DNA of 15,181 nt from positions 1 to 15,181 of the forward strand of contig CAXMMT010000070.1 in assembly GCA_964194555.1 (NCBI GenBank), written 5' to 3'. The stretch comes from SZUA-217 sp964194555. GTDB lineage: Bacteria > Actinomycetota > Acidimicrobiia > Spongiisociales > ZC4RG35. The notes under the pieces were generated by a model that searched no databases, was not told the DNA's origin, and saw only the letters and a program-made list of their open reading frames with translations. How positions within the stretch are numbered: the first letter of the stretch is position 1; every line of letters begins with the position of its first letter. Positions 6,994-14,135 of the stretch are shown here, one piece after another. A program made the position numbers and the translations under genes.

Positions 6994-7422
6994 TCAGCGT
7001 TGGATCGGGGCGATGCTCAGCCCCGCTTCGACTGCGGCGCTCCGTAGCCGATCGTCCCATACCGCCATCAGGATGTGGGGATTGGGGATGGTCAGGGCAC
7101 TGGCAAGATGAACGGCGTCGTAGCCTCGAAGCCGGTAGCGTTCCGCCACCTCCCCGGCGTCGACGAGTACGGATCGGCGGGACTCGACGATCGCGAGTGC
7201 CTCCCAGAACTGTTCCCACTCCTCCTTTGCCTTGCGCATTGCTCGCGCCGATATGCGTTCGTCTCGGTGCGCGGCGGCAAGCGCCGCCCGAACTTCGGGA
7301 TAGGCGAGACCGCTGCTGACAACGGCGTCTGCTCCGTCCCACAGCGCTGCGGCGACGTCGCTGGCGTCCTCGTCAACCACGAGCTTCACGAGGGCGCTGG
7401 AATCGAAGTAGACGATCGCCAC
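6994..7422 (-). CDS. vapC: VapC-family PIN-domain ribonuclease toxin
   Basis: A 142-aa protein beginning at GTG 7422, one base after the stop codon of the antitoxin gene, so translation is probably coupled. The PIN fold shows the expected acidic residues: Asp7 in VYFDSSALVKL, Glu43 in YPEVRAAL, Asp102 in YDAVHLASAL and Asp123/124 in VWDDRLRSAA. These coordinate the Mg ion of an RNA-cleaving active site. The organisation (small antitoxin then PIN toxin) is standard for VapBC. It is convergent with the FNR-like gene with about 70 bp between. Typical targets are tRNAs or the 23S sarcin-ricin loop; the target here cannot be predicted. Confidence 0.92.
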   Translation of the reverse strand: MAIVYFDSSALVKLVVDEDASDVAAALWDGADAVVSSGLAYPEVRAALAAAHRDERISARAMRKAKEEWEQFWEALAIVESRRSVLVDAGEVAERYRLRGYDAVHLASALTIPNPHILMAVWDDRLRSAAVEAGLSIAPIQR

Positions 7423-7423
7423 G

Positions 7424-7687
7424 TCAGTCGCGCTGTTGTGTGACCAGCTCAGAGACAGGTCGGCCAGCAGAAATCCGGCGGCGTCCCGACGCCTTCGGGC
7501 GCGACGTCTTCCGGGGTAAACGCACGACACCCTCGTTTTCGAGCTGCTCCAGAATCGGGGCGGCATCGACACCGATGAGCCGAGCGACCGCCACCCCTCG
7601 ATCGGTGATGATGATCTCTTCGCCTGCCTTCGCCTCTTCCAACCAGCGCTTCAGCTCTGCTCGGAGCGCTGTTACTCCTATCTCCAT
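7424..7687 (-). CDS. vapB: Phd/YefM-type antitoxin for the VapC at 6994-7422
   Basis: An 87-aa protein. ATG 7687 is supported by AGGTGGG 5 nt upstream (7699-7693) and by the family start MEIGVTALRAELKRWLEEAKAGEEIIITDRG. The N-terminal half is the Phd/YefM DNA-binding fold (VTALRAEL...V.ITDRGVAVARLIGV). The C-terminal half is basic (LPRKTSRPKASGRRR) and should wrap the toxin. A perfect inverted repeat spans its promoter, as expected for autoregulation by the antitoxin-toxin complex. Confidence 0.9.
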   Translation of the reverse strand: MEIGVTALRAELKRWLEEAKAGEEIIITDRGVAVARLIGVDAAPILEQLENEGVVRLPRKTSRPKASGRRRISAGRPVSELVTQQRD

Positions 7688-7700
7688 TGCTACCCACCTT

Positions 7701-7731
7701 ATGTACAGTTTCGTCTGTTTAGATTGTACAT
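7701..7731. promoter_or_regulatory. Inverted-repeat operator/promoter of the first vapBC
   Basis: ATGTACA (7701-7707) and TGTACAT (7725-7731) are perfect inverted repeats separated by 17 bp. The minus-strand -10 candidate TACAAT (7728-7723) overlaps the right arm, and the ribosome-binding site AGGTGGG follows the left arm. This geometry fits autorepression by a Phd/VapC complex. Nothing recognisable lies between here and the IS21 remnant (7732-7917). Confidence 0.6.
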
Positions 7732-7917
7732 GACGAGCCGCAGATACGGAAGGGGAACGCTCACGGACGTGATGCCTGATAGGCGGATCCGGGCGGGCCA
7801 CGGGTATGACTTCTATGGGCGTTGCCGGTCGAGATCACCGTTGCAGGATCGAGCGGTCTCGGCTCACCGCCCTGAAAGCGCCCCAAGCGCCACTAGTCCC
7901 ATGTGGGTGTGGTTATC

Positions 7918-7968
7918 TGATTTGGCCCCACCTGGGGCTGTTTCGCTCGCTTGATTTGGCCCCACCTG
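7918..7968 (+). repeat. Paired 17-bp terminal repeats of the IS21 relic
   Basis: TGATTTGGCCCCACCTG occurs twice with start positions 34 bp apart. I did not find the inverse copy elsewhere in the window, in agreement with loss of the right end. Confidence 0.85.
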
Positions 7969-8029
7969 TTACGCCGATTCCTACTCTCGGTGGCTTCTGT
8001 GAAGAAGCTGATCGAGGTGCGAGAGGGAG

Positions 8030-8314
8030 ATGTCGAGGGTGAAACTTTTCGAGGAGATACGTCGTGAACGTCGGGAGGGGTGTCGATCCGCGGGTTGGCT
8101 GATACCCATGGTGTAAATCGGCGTACGGTGCGTCAGGCAATCGAGGATGCGGTGCTACCGCCCCGGAAGACACCGCAAACGTGACGCTCCGGTGTTAGGC
8201 CCGTGGAAGGAGACGATCAGGGGCTGGCTGACCGACGATCTCGAGGTGCCCAAGAAGCAGCGTCACACGGCACGCCGCCTGTGGGAACGCCTCGTTTCTG
8301 AGTATGGCGTCTAA
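8030..8314 (+). pseudogene. istA: Frameshifted, truncated istA transposase fragment
   Basis: Three consecutive frames together give the start of an IstA protein. From ATG 8030: SRVKLFEEIRRERREG. After a base lost in a G-run near 8074-8080, the helix-turn-helix part continues (SIRGLADTHGVNRRTVRQAIED, then LPPRK). A second frame change near 8172-8177 follows; without it the frame ends at TGA 8182. The last frame reads KRDAPVLGPWKETIRG, then DDLEVPKKQRHTARRLWERLV, and ends at TAA 8312-8314. Intact IstA is about 400-500 residues with a DDE catalytic core; everything after about residue 95 is missing. It cannot encode an active transposase. Confidence 0.88.
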
Positions 8315-8521
8315 ACCTTGTCCATTCGGCCGTCATGATCTCGGTCACATGTTCCTCGAGATTTTCCATAGCGAATTACCTGGCATCCTCACCTGCATTT
8401 GGACGCATGCGTAGGCGATCCACGTGAATAGAACTCACCGAATTGCGCTATCGGTCGGGATCCTCTGTTCTGCGTAGCGGGTCGTACAGGGCCCAGGGCT
8501 ACAGCGGCAACCGTGCCTGGC
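8315..8521. other. Gene-free spacer between the IS21 relic and the second vapBC
   Basis: I see no coding frame, tRNA or further transposase homology here in either strand. A 10-bp perfect palindrome ACGCATGCGT is at 8403-8412, possibly chance. The sequence probably results from deletion of the rest of the insertion element. Confidence 0.5.
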
Positions 8522-8935
8522 TTACACGACAACCACGTCGATCAGGTGGTCGAGGGCCTGAAAGTCGTCTCTGTTGCGCGTATAGAGTGGAAGTCCAGCA
8601 GAGAGTGCGGCCGCTGCGATGAGTAGGTCCACTGCTCGTCTTCCCCGCGCTTTTTGTCCAGCGGCGATGACGCCGCTGAAGATTCGGCCGTAGGCACGCG
8701 CTGCGTCGGTGTCGAAGGGCAACGGATCGAACGCCGCCTCGGCCCGCTGAAGGCGGTCTTGTCGGCGACCGCGTTCATCAGGGTCGTTCGTAGCATGAGG
8801 ACCGGCCGCGAGTTCAGCCAATGTGATCGAGCTGATTGCTACTTCGACCGGCAAGTCAGACGCCTCGAGTCTGTCGAGATCGATAACGACAGAGGTGTCG
8901 AGGATGCCTCTTGGCGCCCGTTGTTTTTCAGGCAC
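8522..8935 (-). CDS. vapC: VapC-family PIN-domain toxin (second pair)
   Basis: A 137-aa protein from GTG 8935, whose first eight bases overlap the end of the antitoxin gene (GTGCCTGA contains the antitoxin TGA). PIN residues: Asp13 in GILDTSVVIDL, Glu41 in TLAELAAG, Asp103 in AVDLLIAAAA and Asp123/124 in TRNRDDF. The combination LDTSVVIDL...LAELAAG...DLLIAAAA...LPLYTRNRDDF is the classic mycobacterial-type VapC pattern. It is a different subgroup from the first VapC (DSSALVKL type), so the two pairs are not a recent duplication. Confidence 0.93.
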   Translation of the reverse strand: MPEKQRAPRGILDTSVVIDLDRLEASDLPVEVAISSITLAELAAGPHATNDPDERGRRQDRLQRAEAAFDPLPFDTDAARAYGRIFSGVIAAGQKARGRRAVDLLIAAAALSAGLPLYTRNRDDFQALDHLIDVVVV

Positions 8936-9182
8936 GAGGCATCACGTCTTGGTCTGCGTCTGCATCGAGGTCCGCGCGGAAGCGTTTGTAGTCGAGTTCC
9001 GGTGCAGTGCGGAAGATCGCAACCACGCTCGCGGCTGAAAGGAAACGGCGCCGGTGCAGGGGGGTGAGCTCTCCGACGGGGACACCGTTGCGAGTTACGA
9101 CGAAAGTCTTGCCCTGGTCGATCTCGCGCATGATCTTTCCGCTCTCGTTGCGGAGTTCTCGCTGGGTGATTTCTCTGGCCAC
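8928..9182 (-). CDS. vapB: Phd/YefM-type antitoxin (second pair)
   Basis: An 84-aa protein starting at GTG 9182 (VAREITQRELRNESGKIMREIDQGKTFVVTRNGVPVGELTPL), which matches the start of Phd-family antitoxins; upstream in-frame ATG 9281 would add unrelated sequence and overlap the promoter. There is no Shine-Dalgarno site, but TACAGT (9194-9189) is exactly 6 nt upstream with TCGACC 17 bp before it, pointing to a leaderless message. The acidic tail (ADLDADADQDVMPRA) is the likely toxin-binding part. It overlaps vapC by 8 nt. Confidence 0.9.
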   Translation of the reverse strand: MAREITQRELRNESGKIMREIDQGKTFVVTRNGVPVGELTPLHRRRFLSAASVVAIFRTAPELDYKRFRADLDADADQDVMPRA

Positions 9183-9187
9183 CCGAC

Positions 9188-9217
9188 CACTGTAGCACAC
9201 TGTGCGACGAGGGTCGA
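9188..9217 (-). promoter_or_regulatory. Promoter and direct-repeat site of the second vapBC
   Basis: The minus-strand -10 TACAGT (9194-9189) and -35-like TCGACC (9217-9212) have 17-bp spacing. Two direct copies of CACTGT (plus strand 9188-9193 and 9198-9203) start 10 bp apart, one helical turn, and cover the -10; they are candidate antitoxin sites. Confidence 0.5.
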
Positions 9218-9280
9218 CGATTGAACTCCGAACTGAGGCGCTTCCGGGGCGGTAAAAGATCAAATACGACGCGCCATGCA

Positions 9281-11554
9281 TTAGGAAAGTGATTCGCGGC
9301 GTTGGGCCTCGGCCACTGCAATGGCGGTCATGTTGACCACGTCGTTGACGGAGGCGTCGCGTTGGAGGACGTGAACCGTTTTGGAGAGGCCGCTCAGGAT
9401 TGGGCCGATCACCTCGGCGCCGCCGAGACGGTTCAACAACTTGTAAGACGCGTTGGCGGCAGTCAGGTTGGGGAACACCAGAACATTGGCTGTCTGGGAC
9501 AGTGGCCCACCCGGACGTCTCTGCTCGGCCAACTCGCTCACCACCGCGGAGTCTGCCTGCATCTCTCCGTCGGCCGGCACGTCCGGCCGGGCCCTCCTGA
9601 ACAGCTCCAGCGCCTTGCGCACCCTGGCAGGCTCTTCTCCCCCCGCCGACCCGAAGTCCGAATAGCTGATGAAGGCTACGCGAGCGTCACGGTGAAAGTC
9701 CCTCTCCGCGGTCTCGGTCGCGGCCAGAGCAATCTCGGCGAGTTGTTCGGCGGTCGGCTCGATGTTCACCGCACAATCAGCGAAGAAGAAGGGGGCTCCT
9801 CCCACAACCACCACGTAGACAGAGGAGACAATCGAGCGCCCTTCCTCGACGTTGAAAACCTGGAGAGCGGGCCTGATCGTCTCCGGGTAGTAGGTGGTCA
9901 GACCGCCAAGGACGGCGTCGGCCGCACCCTCTCTCACCATGAGACACGCATACATGTTCGGATCGGCCACCTGCTCCTCGGCGTCATGAAGCGACAGACC
10001 TCGGCCCCGGCGCAGCTCCTCGAGCACCACGGCATATCGCAAGCGGTCTGAGTCTGCCGAGCCCGGATCAACGACCTCCATCCCCTCGATGGAGATACCG
10101 GCGTCCGCAGCGAGAGACTCGATTGTCTCCCGGTCACCCAAGAGAATCGGACTGCCGATTCCCTCATCGGCGACACGTTTCGCCGCCCGAATGATCCTCA
10201 GATCGTCGGCGTGCGGATAGGCCACCCGCTTTGGCTGTTCCATTGCTCGTGTTGTGATGGACGTGATCAATCCATAGGAGGCACCGAACCTGGCGTGCAG
10301 TTGGTTTCGATATACGTCGAAGTCGGTGATCGGGGCTCGAGCAAGCCCCTCGTCAACCGCGGCTTTGGCCACAGCCGGGGCGATCGTCCACAGAACTCTC
10401 GGATCGAAGGGCTTGGGAATCAGGTACTCCGTCCCAAATGAGAGCCGGTCCATGTCATAGGCACTCAAGACCGAATCCGGCACTGGCTCACGGGCAAGAT
10501 CGGCCAAACCCCTGGCAGCGGCCACTTTCATTCCCTCCGACACACCCCTCGCCCGCACGTCAAGCGCGCCCCTGAAGATGAAGGGGAAACCGAGAACATT
10601 GTTGACCTGATTCGGATAGTCGCTGCGGCCGGTCGCCATGACGACGTCATCTCGGGCGGCCTTGGCGTCGGGATAGGTGATTTCGGGGTCGGGGTTGGCG
10701 AGGGCGAACACAATGGGCCGGTCAGCCATGGACCGGACCATTTCCTTGGTCACAGTCCCGGCGACGGAAACCCCGACGAAGGCGTCTGCACCCACCATGG
10801 CGTCATCGAGAGTCCTGGCCTCGGTCTCCACCGCGAATTCGCGTTTGATGTCATTGAGGTCGTCCCTCCCGTCATGAATCACACCCCGGGAGTCGGTCAT
10901 GACGATGTTGGCGCGGTCCACACCGAGTTCGATGAAGAAACGCGCGGTAGCCACACCTGCTGCGCCGGCTCCTGAGAAGACAACCCTCGTCTTGGCAATG
11001 TCACGTCCGGTGAGGTCGAGTGCATTGAGAAAAGCAGCCCCGCTGATGATGGCCGTGCCGTGCTGATCGTCATGGAACACGGGGATGTCGAGACGCTCAC
11101 GGAGCGTCTGCTCGATGTAGAAGCACTCCGGGGCCTTGATGTCTTCGAGGTTGATCCCTCCAACTGTCGGAGCGAGCAGCTCACAGAAACGGATGACGTC
11201 TTCGGGGTCGGGGGCATCGATCTCGAGATCAAAGACGTCGATGTCGGCGAACCGCTTGAAGAGCACCGCCTTTCCCTCCATCACGGGCTTTCCGGCCAGA
11301 GCACCTATGTTGCCCAAGCCCAAAACGGCGGTTCCATTGGAGACAACGGCAACCAGATTGCCACGATTCGTATAGCGAAACGCCGCATCGGGATCGTCGG
11401 CTATCACCAGACAGGGCTCGGCAACACCCGGCGTGTAGGCGAGACTGAGGTCGGATTGGGTGGCGGTCGGCTTGGTGGAGCGGATCTCCAGTTTCCCTGG
11501 ACGAGGGTTCTCGTGGTAATCGAGTGCCTCTGAGAACTGTGGTTGTTTGGCCAT
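9281..11554 (-). CDS. maeB: NADP-type malic enzyme with phosphotransacetylase-like C-terminal domain
   Basis: A 757-aa protein, the usual MaeB length. The ATG at 11554 starts MAKQPQFSEALDYHE; upstream open sequence is unrelated to the family. The malic domain carries Tyr40 in SLAYTPGVAEPC, the lysine in LEDIKAPECF (Lys140), FHDDQHGTA (160-168), the dinucleotide loop FSGAGAAGVA (193-202) and SDYPNQVNNVLGFPFIFRGA. From about residue 430 a Pta-like domain follows (RVAYPHADDLRIIRAA...). It retains the fold but in MaeB enzymes is regulatory, binding acetyl-CoA, rather than catalytic. It converts malate to pyruvate and CO2 with NADPH formation. TAGGGT (11567-11562) is 7 nt upstream, a leaderless-type promoter. 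Cofactor choice is by family. Confidence 0.95.
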   Translation of the reverse strand: MAKQPQFSEALDYHENPRPGKLEIRSTKPTATQSDLSLAYTPGVAEPCLVIADDPDAAFRYTNRGNLVAVVSNGTAVLGLGNIGALAGKPVMEGKAVLFKRFADIDVFDLEIDAPDPEDVIRFCELLAPTVGGINLEDIKAPECFYIEQTLRERLDIPVFHDDQHGTAIISGAAFLNALDLTGRDIAKTRVVFSGAGAAGVATARFFIELGVDRANIVMTDSRGVIHDGRDDLNDIKREFAVETEARTLDDAMVGADAFVGVSVAGTVTKEMVRSMADRPIVFALANPDPEITYPDAKAARDDVVMATGRSDYPNQVNNVLGFPFIFRGALDVRARGVSEGMKVAAARGLADLAREPVPDSVLSAYDMDRLSFGTEYLIPKPFDPRVLWTIAPAVAKAAVDEGLARAPITDFDVYRNQLHARFGASYGLITSITTRAMEQPKRVAYPHADDLRIIRAAKRVADEGIGSPILLGDRETIESLAADAGISIEGMEVVDPGSADSDRLRYAVVLEELRRGRGLSLHDAEEQVADPNMYACLMVREGAADAVLGGLTTYYPETIRPALQVFNVEEGRSIVSSVYVVVVGGAPFFFADCAVNIEPTAEQLAEIALAATETAERDFHRDARVAFISYSDFGSAGGEEPARVRKALELFRRARPDVPADGEMQADSAVVSELAEQRRPGGPLSQTANVLVFPNLTAANASYKLLNRLGGAEVIGPILSGLSKTVHVLQRDASVNDVVNMTAIAVAEAQRRESLS

Positions 11555-11653
11555 GGGTCGCACCCTATCGACCTGGCGGCGAAGCGGATCCGGACGACAA
11601 TTCGTCGGCCACAAATAGCAGTTGGCCCCATCTCGTGGGAGAATCAGATCCAC

Positions 11654-11962
11654 ATGCTCGAGACGGATTCGCCTATCTTCCACGACAACGGATACAAGGT
11701 GATGGGTGGCTGGCGAGTTGGCCAGACTCCCGAAGACGCCACCACACGCTCCGGTCTGCTCGTCCCCGTCGGGACCAAGGACGGGAACGACGCGCTCGCC
11801 CTGGTCGACGTTCTCACTGGTCAGCGTTTCTGGGCCGTTCCTACGGGAGCCTGGCGGTTCATCTGGCCTCCAAACGGCAAGCCCGTCATTGCTGTTCGTG
11901 AGTCTCAGATCATCGCCGAGGAAGAGATCGAGCACGTTGGCGACGAGGGCCAGTACCTCTAG
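11654..11962 (+). CDS. Hypothetical protein, 102 aa
   Basis: Not recognised. The frame shows strong GC bias at third codon positions, which supports real coding. The protein is soluble, with no membrane segment or cysteine. It starts MLETDSPIFHDNGYKVMGGW and has a Trp-rich centre (GQRFWAVPTGAWRFIWPPNG) and an acidic tail ending DEGQYL. The ATG at 11654 is the only plausible start; GGGAG lies 13 nt before it, further than usual. It is divergent from maeB with 99 bp between starts. It could be a small beta-rich domain, but no function is inferred. Confidence 0.6.
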   Translation: MLETDSPIFHDNGYKVMGGWRVGQTPEDATTRSGLLVPVGTKDGNDALALVDVLTGQRFWAVPTGAWRFIWPPNGKPVIAVRESQIIAEEEIEHVGDEGQYL

Positions 11963-11977
11963 TGGGTATCACTAGAG
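11957..11977. terminator. Perfect 8-bp hairpin containing the stop codon of the 102-aa gene
   Basis: CTCTAGTG (11957-11964), loop GGTAT, and CACTAGAG (11970-11977) pair perfectly. The TAG stop of the upstream gene (11960-11962) is inside the left arm. No T-tract follows, so this is not a classical intrinsic terminator; it may be an actinobacterial T-less terminator, an RNA 3'-end stabiliser, or a protein-binding palindrome upstream of hflX. Confidence 0.5.
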
Positions 11978-12044
11978 CGAATAATCACACCGCATCCCAG
12001 AAGCGTCTGGACGATCATCAAGCCACCCGACAGGCTTCTACCTG

Positions 12045-13352
12045 ATGACCCAAGAACACCTTTCCCGTCGAGGCCGCCGTCTCACGGCGACCGTCACCGA
12101 CCTCGACGTCGCAGTTCAGCGTGCCTTCCTCATCGGGGTTCAGTTGCCCGGCATGACCACTGCCGAAGAGGAGCGCTCTCTCGACGAGCTCTCCCTCCTG
12201 ACCGACACGGCTGGATCCGACCCGGTCGATCAGGAACTGGTCAAACGCGAGCGCATCGATCCGGCCACCTACATCGGATCGGGCAAGGCAAGTGAGCTGG
12301 CAACCCTGACGACTGCACTCGATATCGACGTAGTCGTTTTCGATCACCGGCTCTCTCCTGCTCAGCAGCGCAACTTGGCTCAGACGTTCCACTGCGACGT
12401 TGTCGACCGGGAGGCACTGATCCTCGACATCTTCGCCCAGCATGCGACCACCAAGGTGGGCGCACTCCAGGTCGAGCTGGCTCTGCTTCGCTACAACCTC
12501 CCGCGTCTTCGCGGTCAGGGAAAGGTCCTCTCCCAGCAGGGTGCCGGCATCGGAACCCGGGGCCCAGGCGAAACCAAGCTGGAAACCGACCGGCGACGCA
12601 TCCTTCAGCGAATCTCGAAGCTGGAGAGGGAGCTGAAGAAGGCGGCGGCTCATCGCGAGACGCAGCGAAAACGGCGAAGGAAATCCCAGATTCCACAAGT
12701 GGCCATCGTCGGCTACACCAATGCCGGCAAGTCCACTCTCCTCAACACATTGACCGATGCCGACGCCCTGGTGGAGGATCGCCTCTTTGCCACCCTCGAC
12801 CCAACCGTGCGCCGACTCGACCTTCCCGACAACCAGACTGTCCTGATCGCCGACACCGTCGGGTTCGTGCGCCGACTTCCCCATGGCCTCATCGAGTCTT
12901 TCCAGTCCACCCTCGCCGAAGCCAACGAGGCCGACCTCCTGATCCATCTGGTTGACGCCACTGACGATCAGCCAAAGGGTCAGATCGCGGCAGTCCACGA
13001 GGTGCTCGAGGAGATCGATGCCAACGAGATTCCGCAACTCCTCGTGTTCAACAAGTCCGACGCCCTGTCAGATGTCCAAGTCAGCCGTGTTGAGAACCTC
13101 TATCCGGATGCTGTTCTGATCTCCGCCCTCAACAACGAGGGTCTGGAAGAACTGGTCTCCGCCTTGGCCGAGGCGGTCAGCCGTCAGATGGTGACGCTCA
13201 CTCTGACGGTCCCTTACGATCGCGGCGACATCGTGGCAGCAGCCCACCGCCTGGGTGATGTCATCGAGGAGAAACACGACGACCATGGAACGGTTCTCGA
13301 TGTCCGGGTTCCAGCCCCGATGACCGACCGGTTCACCGAGTTCTCCCGCTAG
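12045..13352 (+). CDS. hflX: Ribosome-associated GTPase HflX
   Basis: A 435-aa protein of full family length. The N-terminal HflX domain includes YIGSGKASEL and FDHRLSPAQQRNL, and then the family-specific GIGTRGPGETKLETDRR (168-184). A helical linker rich in Arg/Lys follows (185-213). The G domain carries G1 GYTNAGKST (223-231), G3 DTVGF (270-274), G4 NKSD (336-339) and G5 SAL (360-362). HflX binds 50S/70S ribosomes and splits stalled or hibernating ribosomes, especially after heat or antibiotic stress. ATG 12045 is used although neither a clear Shine-Dalgarno site nor a correctly spaced -10 is seen. It converges on ppgK, sharing a CTAG stop. Confidence 0.96.
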   Translation: MTQEHLSRRGRRLTATVTDLDVAVQRAFLIGVQLPGMTTAEEERSLDELSLLTDTAGSDPVDQELVKRERIDPATYIGSGKASELATLTTALDIDVVVFDHRLSPAQQRNLAQTFHCDVVDREALILDIFAQHATTKVGALQVELALLRYNLPRLRGQGKVLSQQGAGIGTRGPGETKLETDRRRILQRISKLERELKKAAAHRETQRKRRRKSQIPQVAIVGYTNAGKSTLLNTLTDADALVEDRLFATLDPTVRRLDLPDNQTVLIADTVGFVRRLPHGLIESFQSTLAEANEADLLIHLVDATDDQPKGQIAAVHEVLEEIDANEIPQLLVFNKSDALSDVQVSRVENLYPDAVLISALNNEGLEELVSALAEAVSRQMVTLTLTVPYDRGDIVAAAHRLGDVIEEKHDDHGTVLDVRVPAPMTDRFTEFSR

Positions 13353-14116
13353 CCAGCGAGCGTCGCCGCGCCGACGATCCCTGCGTTGTTGGCAAATCTG
13401 GTCCGGACAACGGGCAACGAACTGTCGATCTGGTCACGCCAGCGATCCCACTTTCTGGAGACCCCACCTCCAATTGCGATCAGTTGCGGAGCGAAGACAG
13501 TGTTCACATGGGCGAGATACCGATTGGCCCTGGCTCCCCACTCGTCCCAAGAGAGATTCTCCTGGCTTCTTGACCTCGCGGAGAAGTGGGATTCGGCCCG
13601 GGCATGTCCTTCTAGTTCCAGACCACCAAGCTCAACATTTGGAACGAGCTCGCCATTCACAAGAAGCCCACTTCCTATCCCGCTACCGAAAGTGAGGAGG
13701 ATCACCAGACCGGAAACACCTTTCGCCACGCCGTAGCGCGCCTCGCAGAGGGCAGCAGCGTCGGCGTCGTTGACTATGGACACCTCCGAACCGGTCTTCG
13801 ATCTGAACAGCTCACCGGCGTCTGTTCCAACCCATGAGCTGTCTATGTTGTGGGCCGTCGAAATCACATCGTCGGTGACCACCGCCGGAAAACCGATGCC
13901 GATTGGGCCGGTGTAGTCAAGATCCCCGACGAGGGCGGCGACGACATCTCCGATTTGGTCTGGAGTCCCCGGCTGGGGAGTCTTCAACCGGAGACGATCA
14001 CCGATTATGGAGCCGTCGTCGAGATCCACAACGGCACCCTTGATGGCGGAGCCACCGACGTCGACGCCAACACGTATCAGACTCAAAGTGCGCGCAAGGT
14101 TAAGCGGATCCGACAT
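13349..14116 (-). CDS. ppgK: Polyphosphate glucokinase (ROK-family PpgK)
   Basis: A 255-aa protein, the usual size. The phosphate-binding GVDVGGSAIKGAVVDLDDG (17-35), GDRLRLKTPQP, catalytic Asp117 in IVNDADAAAL, FGSGIGSGLL and LVPN motifs, and the C-terminal IGGGVSRKWDRW (215-226) and NNAGIVGAA together match mycobacterial-type PpgK. It phosphorylates glucose using polyphosphate (often also ATP). The family's conserved ELGH/EFGH motif reads VELGGLE here (residues 161-167), so His is replaced by Gly. ATG 14116 is taken; TTG 14086 is an alternative. It is divergent from gnd, with 19 bp between start codons. Confidence 0.9.
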   Translation of the reverse strand: MSDPLNLARTLSLIRVGVDVGGSAIKGAVVDLDDGSIIGDRLRLKTPQPGTPDQIGDVVAALVGDLDYTGPIGIGFPAVVTDDVISTAHNIDSSWVGTDAGELFRSKTGSEVSIVNDADAAALCEARYGVAKGVSGLVILLTFGSGIGSGLLVNGELVPNVELGGLELEGHARAESHFSARSRSQENLSWDEWGARANRYLAHVNTVFAPQLIAIGGGVSRKWDRWRDQIDSSLPVVRTRFANNAGIVGAATLAG

Positions 14117-14123
14117 ATGGCGA

Positions 14124-14129
14124 TAGCCT
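14124..14129 (+). promoter_or_regulatory. Putative leaderless -10 box of gnd
   Basis: TAGCCT ends exactly 6 nt before the GTG start at 14136. Any -35 element would fall inside the 5' end of the divergent ppgK coding region, so the two promoters probably overlap. Confidence 0.45.
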
Positions 14130-14135
14130 CAGGAC

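Larger units (their letters stand above)
7918..8314 (+). mobile_element. IS21-family insertion sequence remnant (left end and broken istA)
   Basis: Two identical 17-bp direct repeats, TGATTTGGCCCCACCTG, lie at 7918-7934 and 7952-7968. Multiple terminal repeats of this kind are typical of IS21-family ends, where IstA binds. About 60 bp later an istA-like reading frame starts and is interrupted. No istB, remaining istA or opposite end is present before the next gene, so the element is a truncated, immobile relic. The repeats and the istA homology are seen; assignment to IS21 rests on family knowledge. Confidence 0.85.

Noticed and set aside
7996..8074. A separate small gene from the GTG at about 8000 (KKLIEVREGDVEGE...)
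   Set aside because: It runs out of frame with the istA homology and ends quickly at a TGA; the istA frame from 8030 is the informative one.
9302..10051. Open frame of 249 codons on the plus strand opposite maeB
   Set aside because: Antisense to the phosphotransacetylase-like domain of MaeB; composition is typical of a shadow frame and no start signal is seen.
12018..13037. Long open frame on the minus strand opposite hflX (339 codons)
   Set aside because: It lies wholly antisense to a full-length, motif-rich HflX, has no family resemblance and follows from the GC-biased codons of the real gene.
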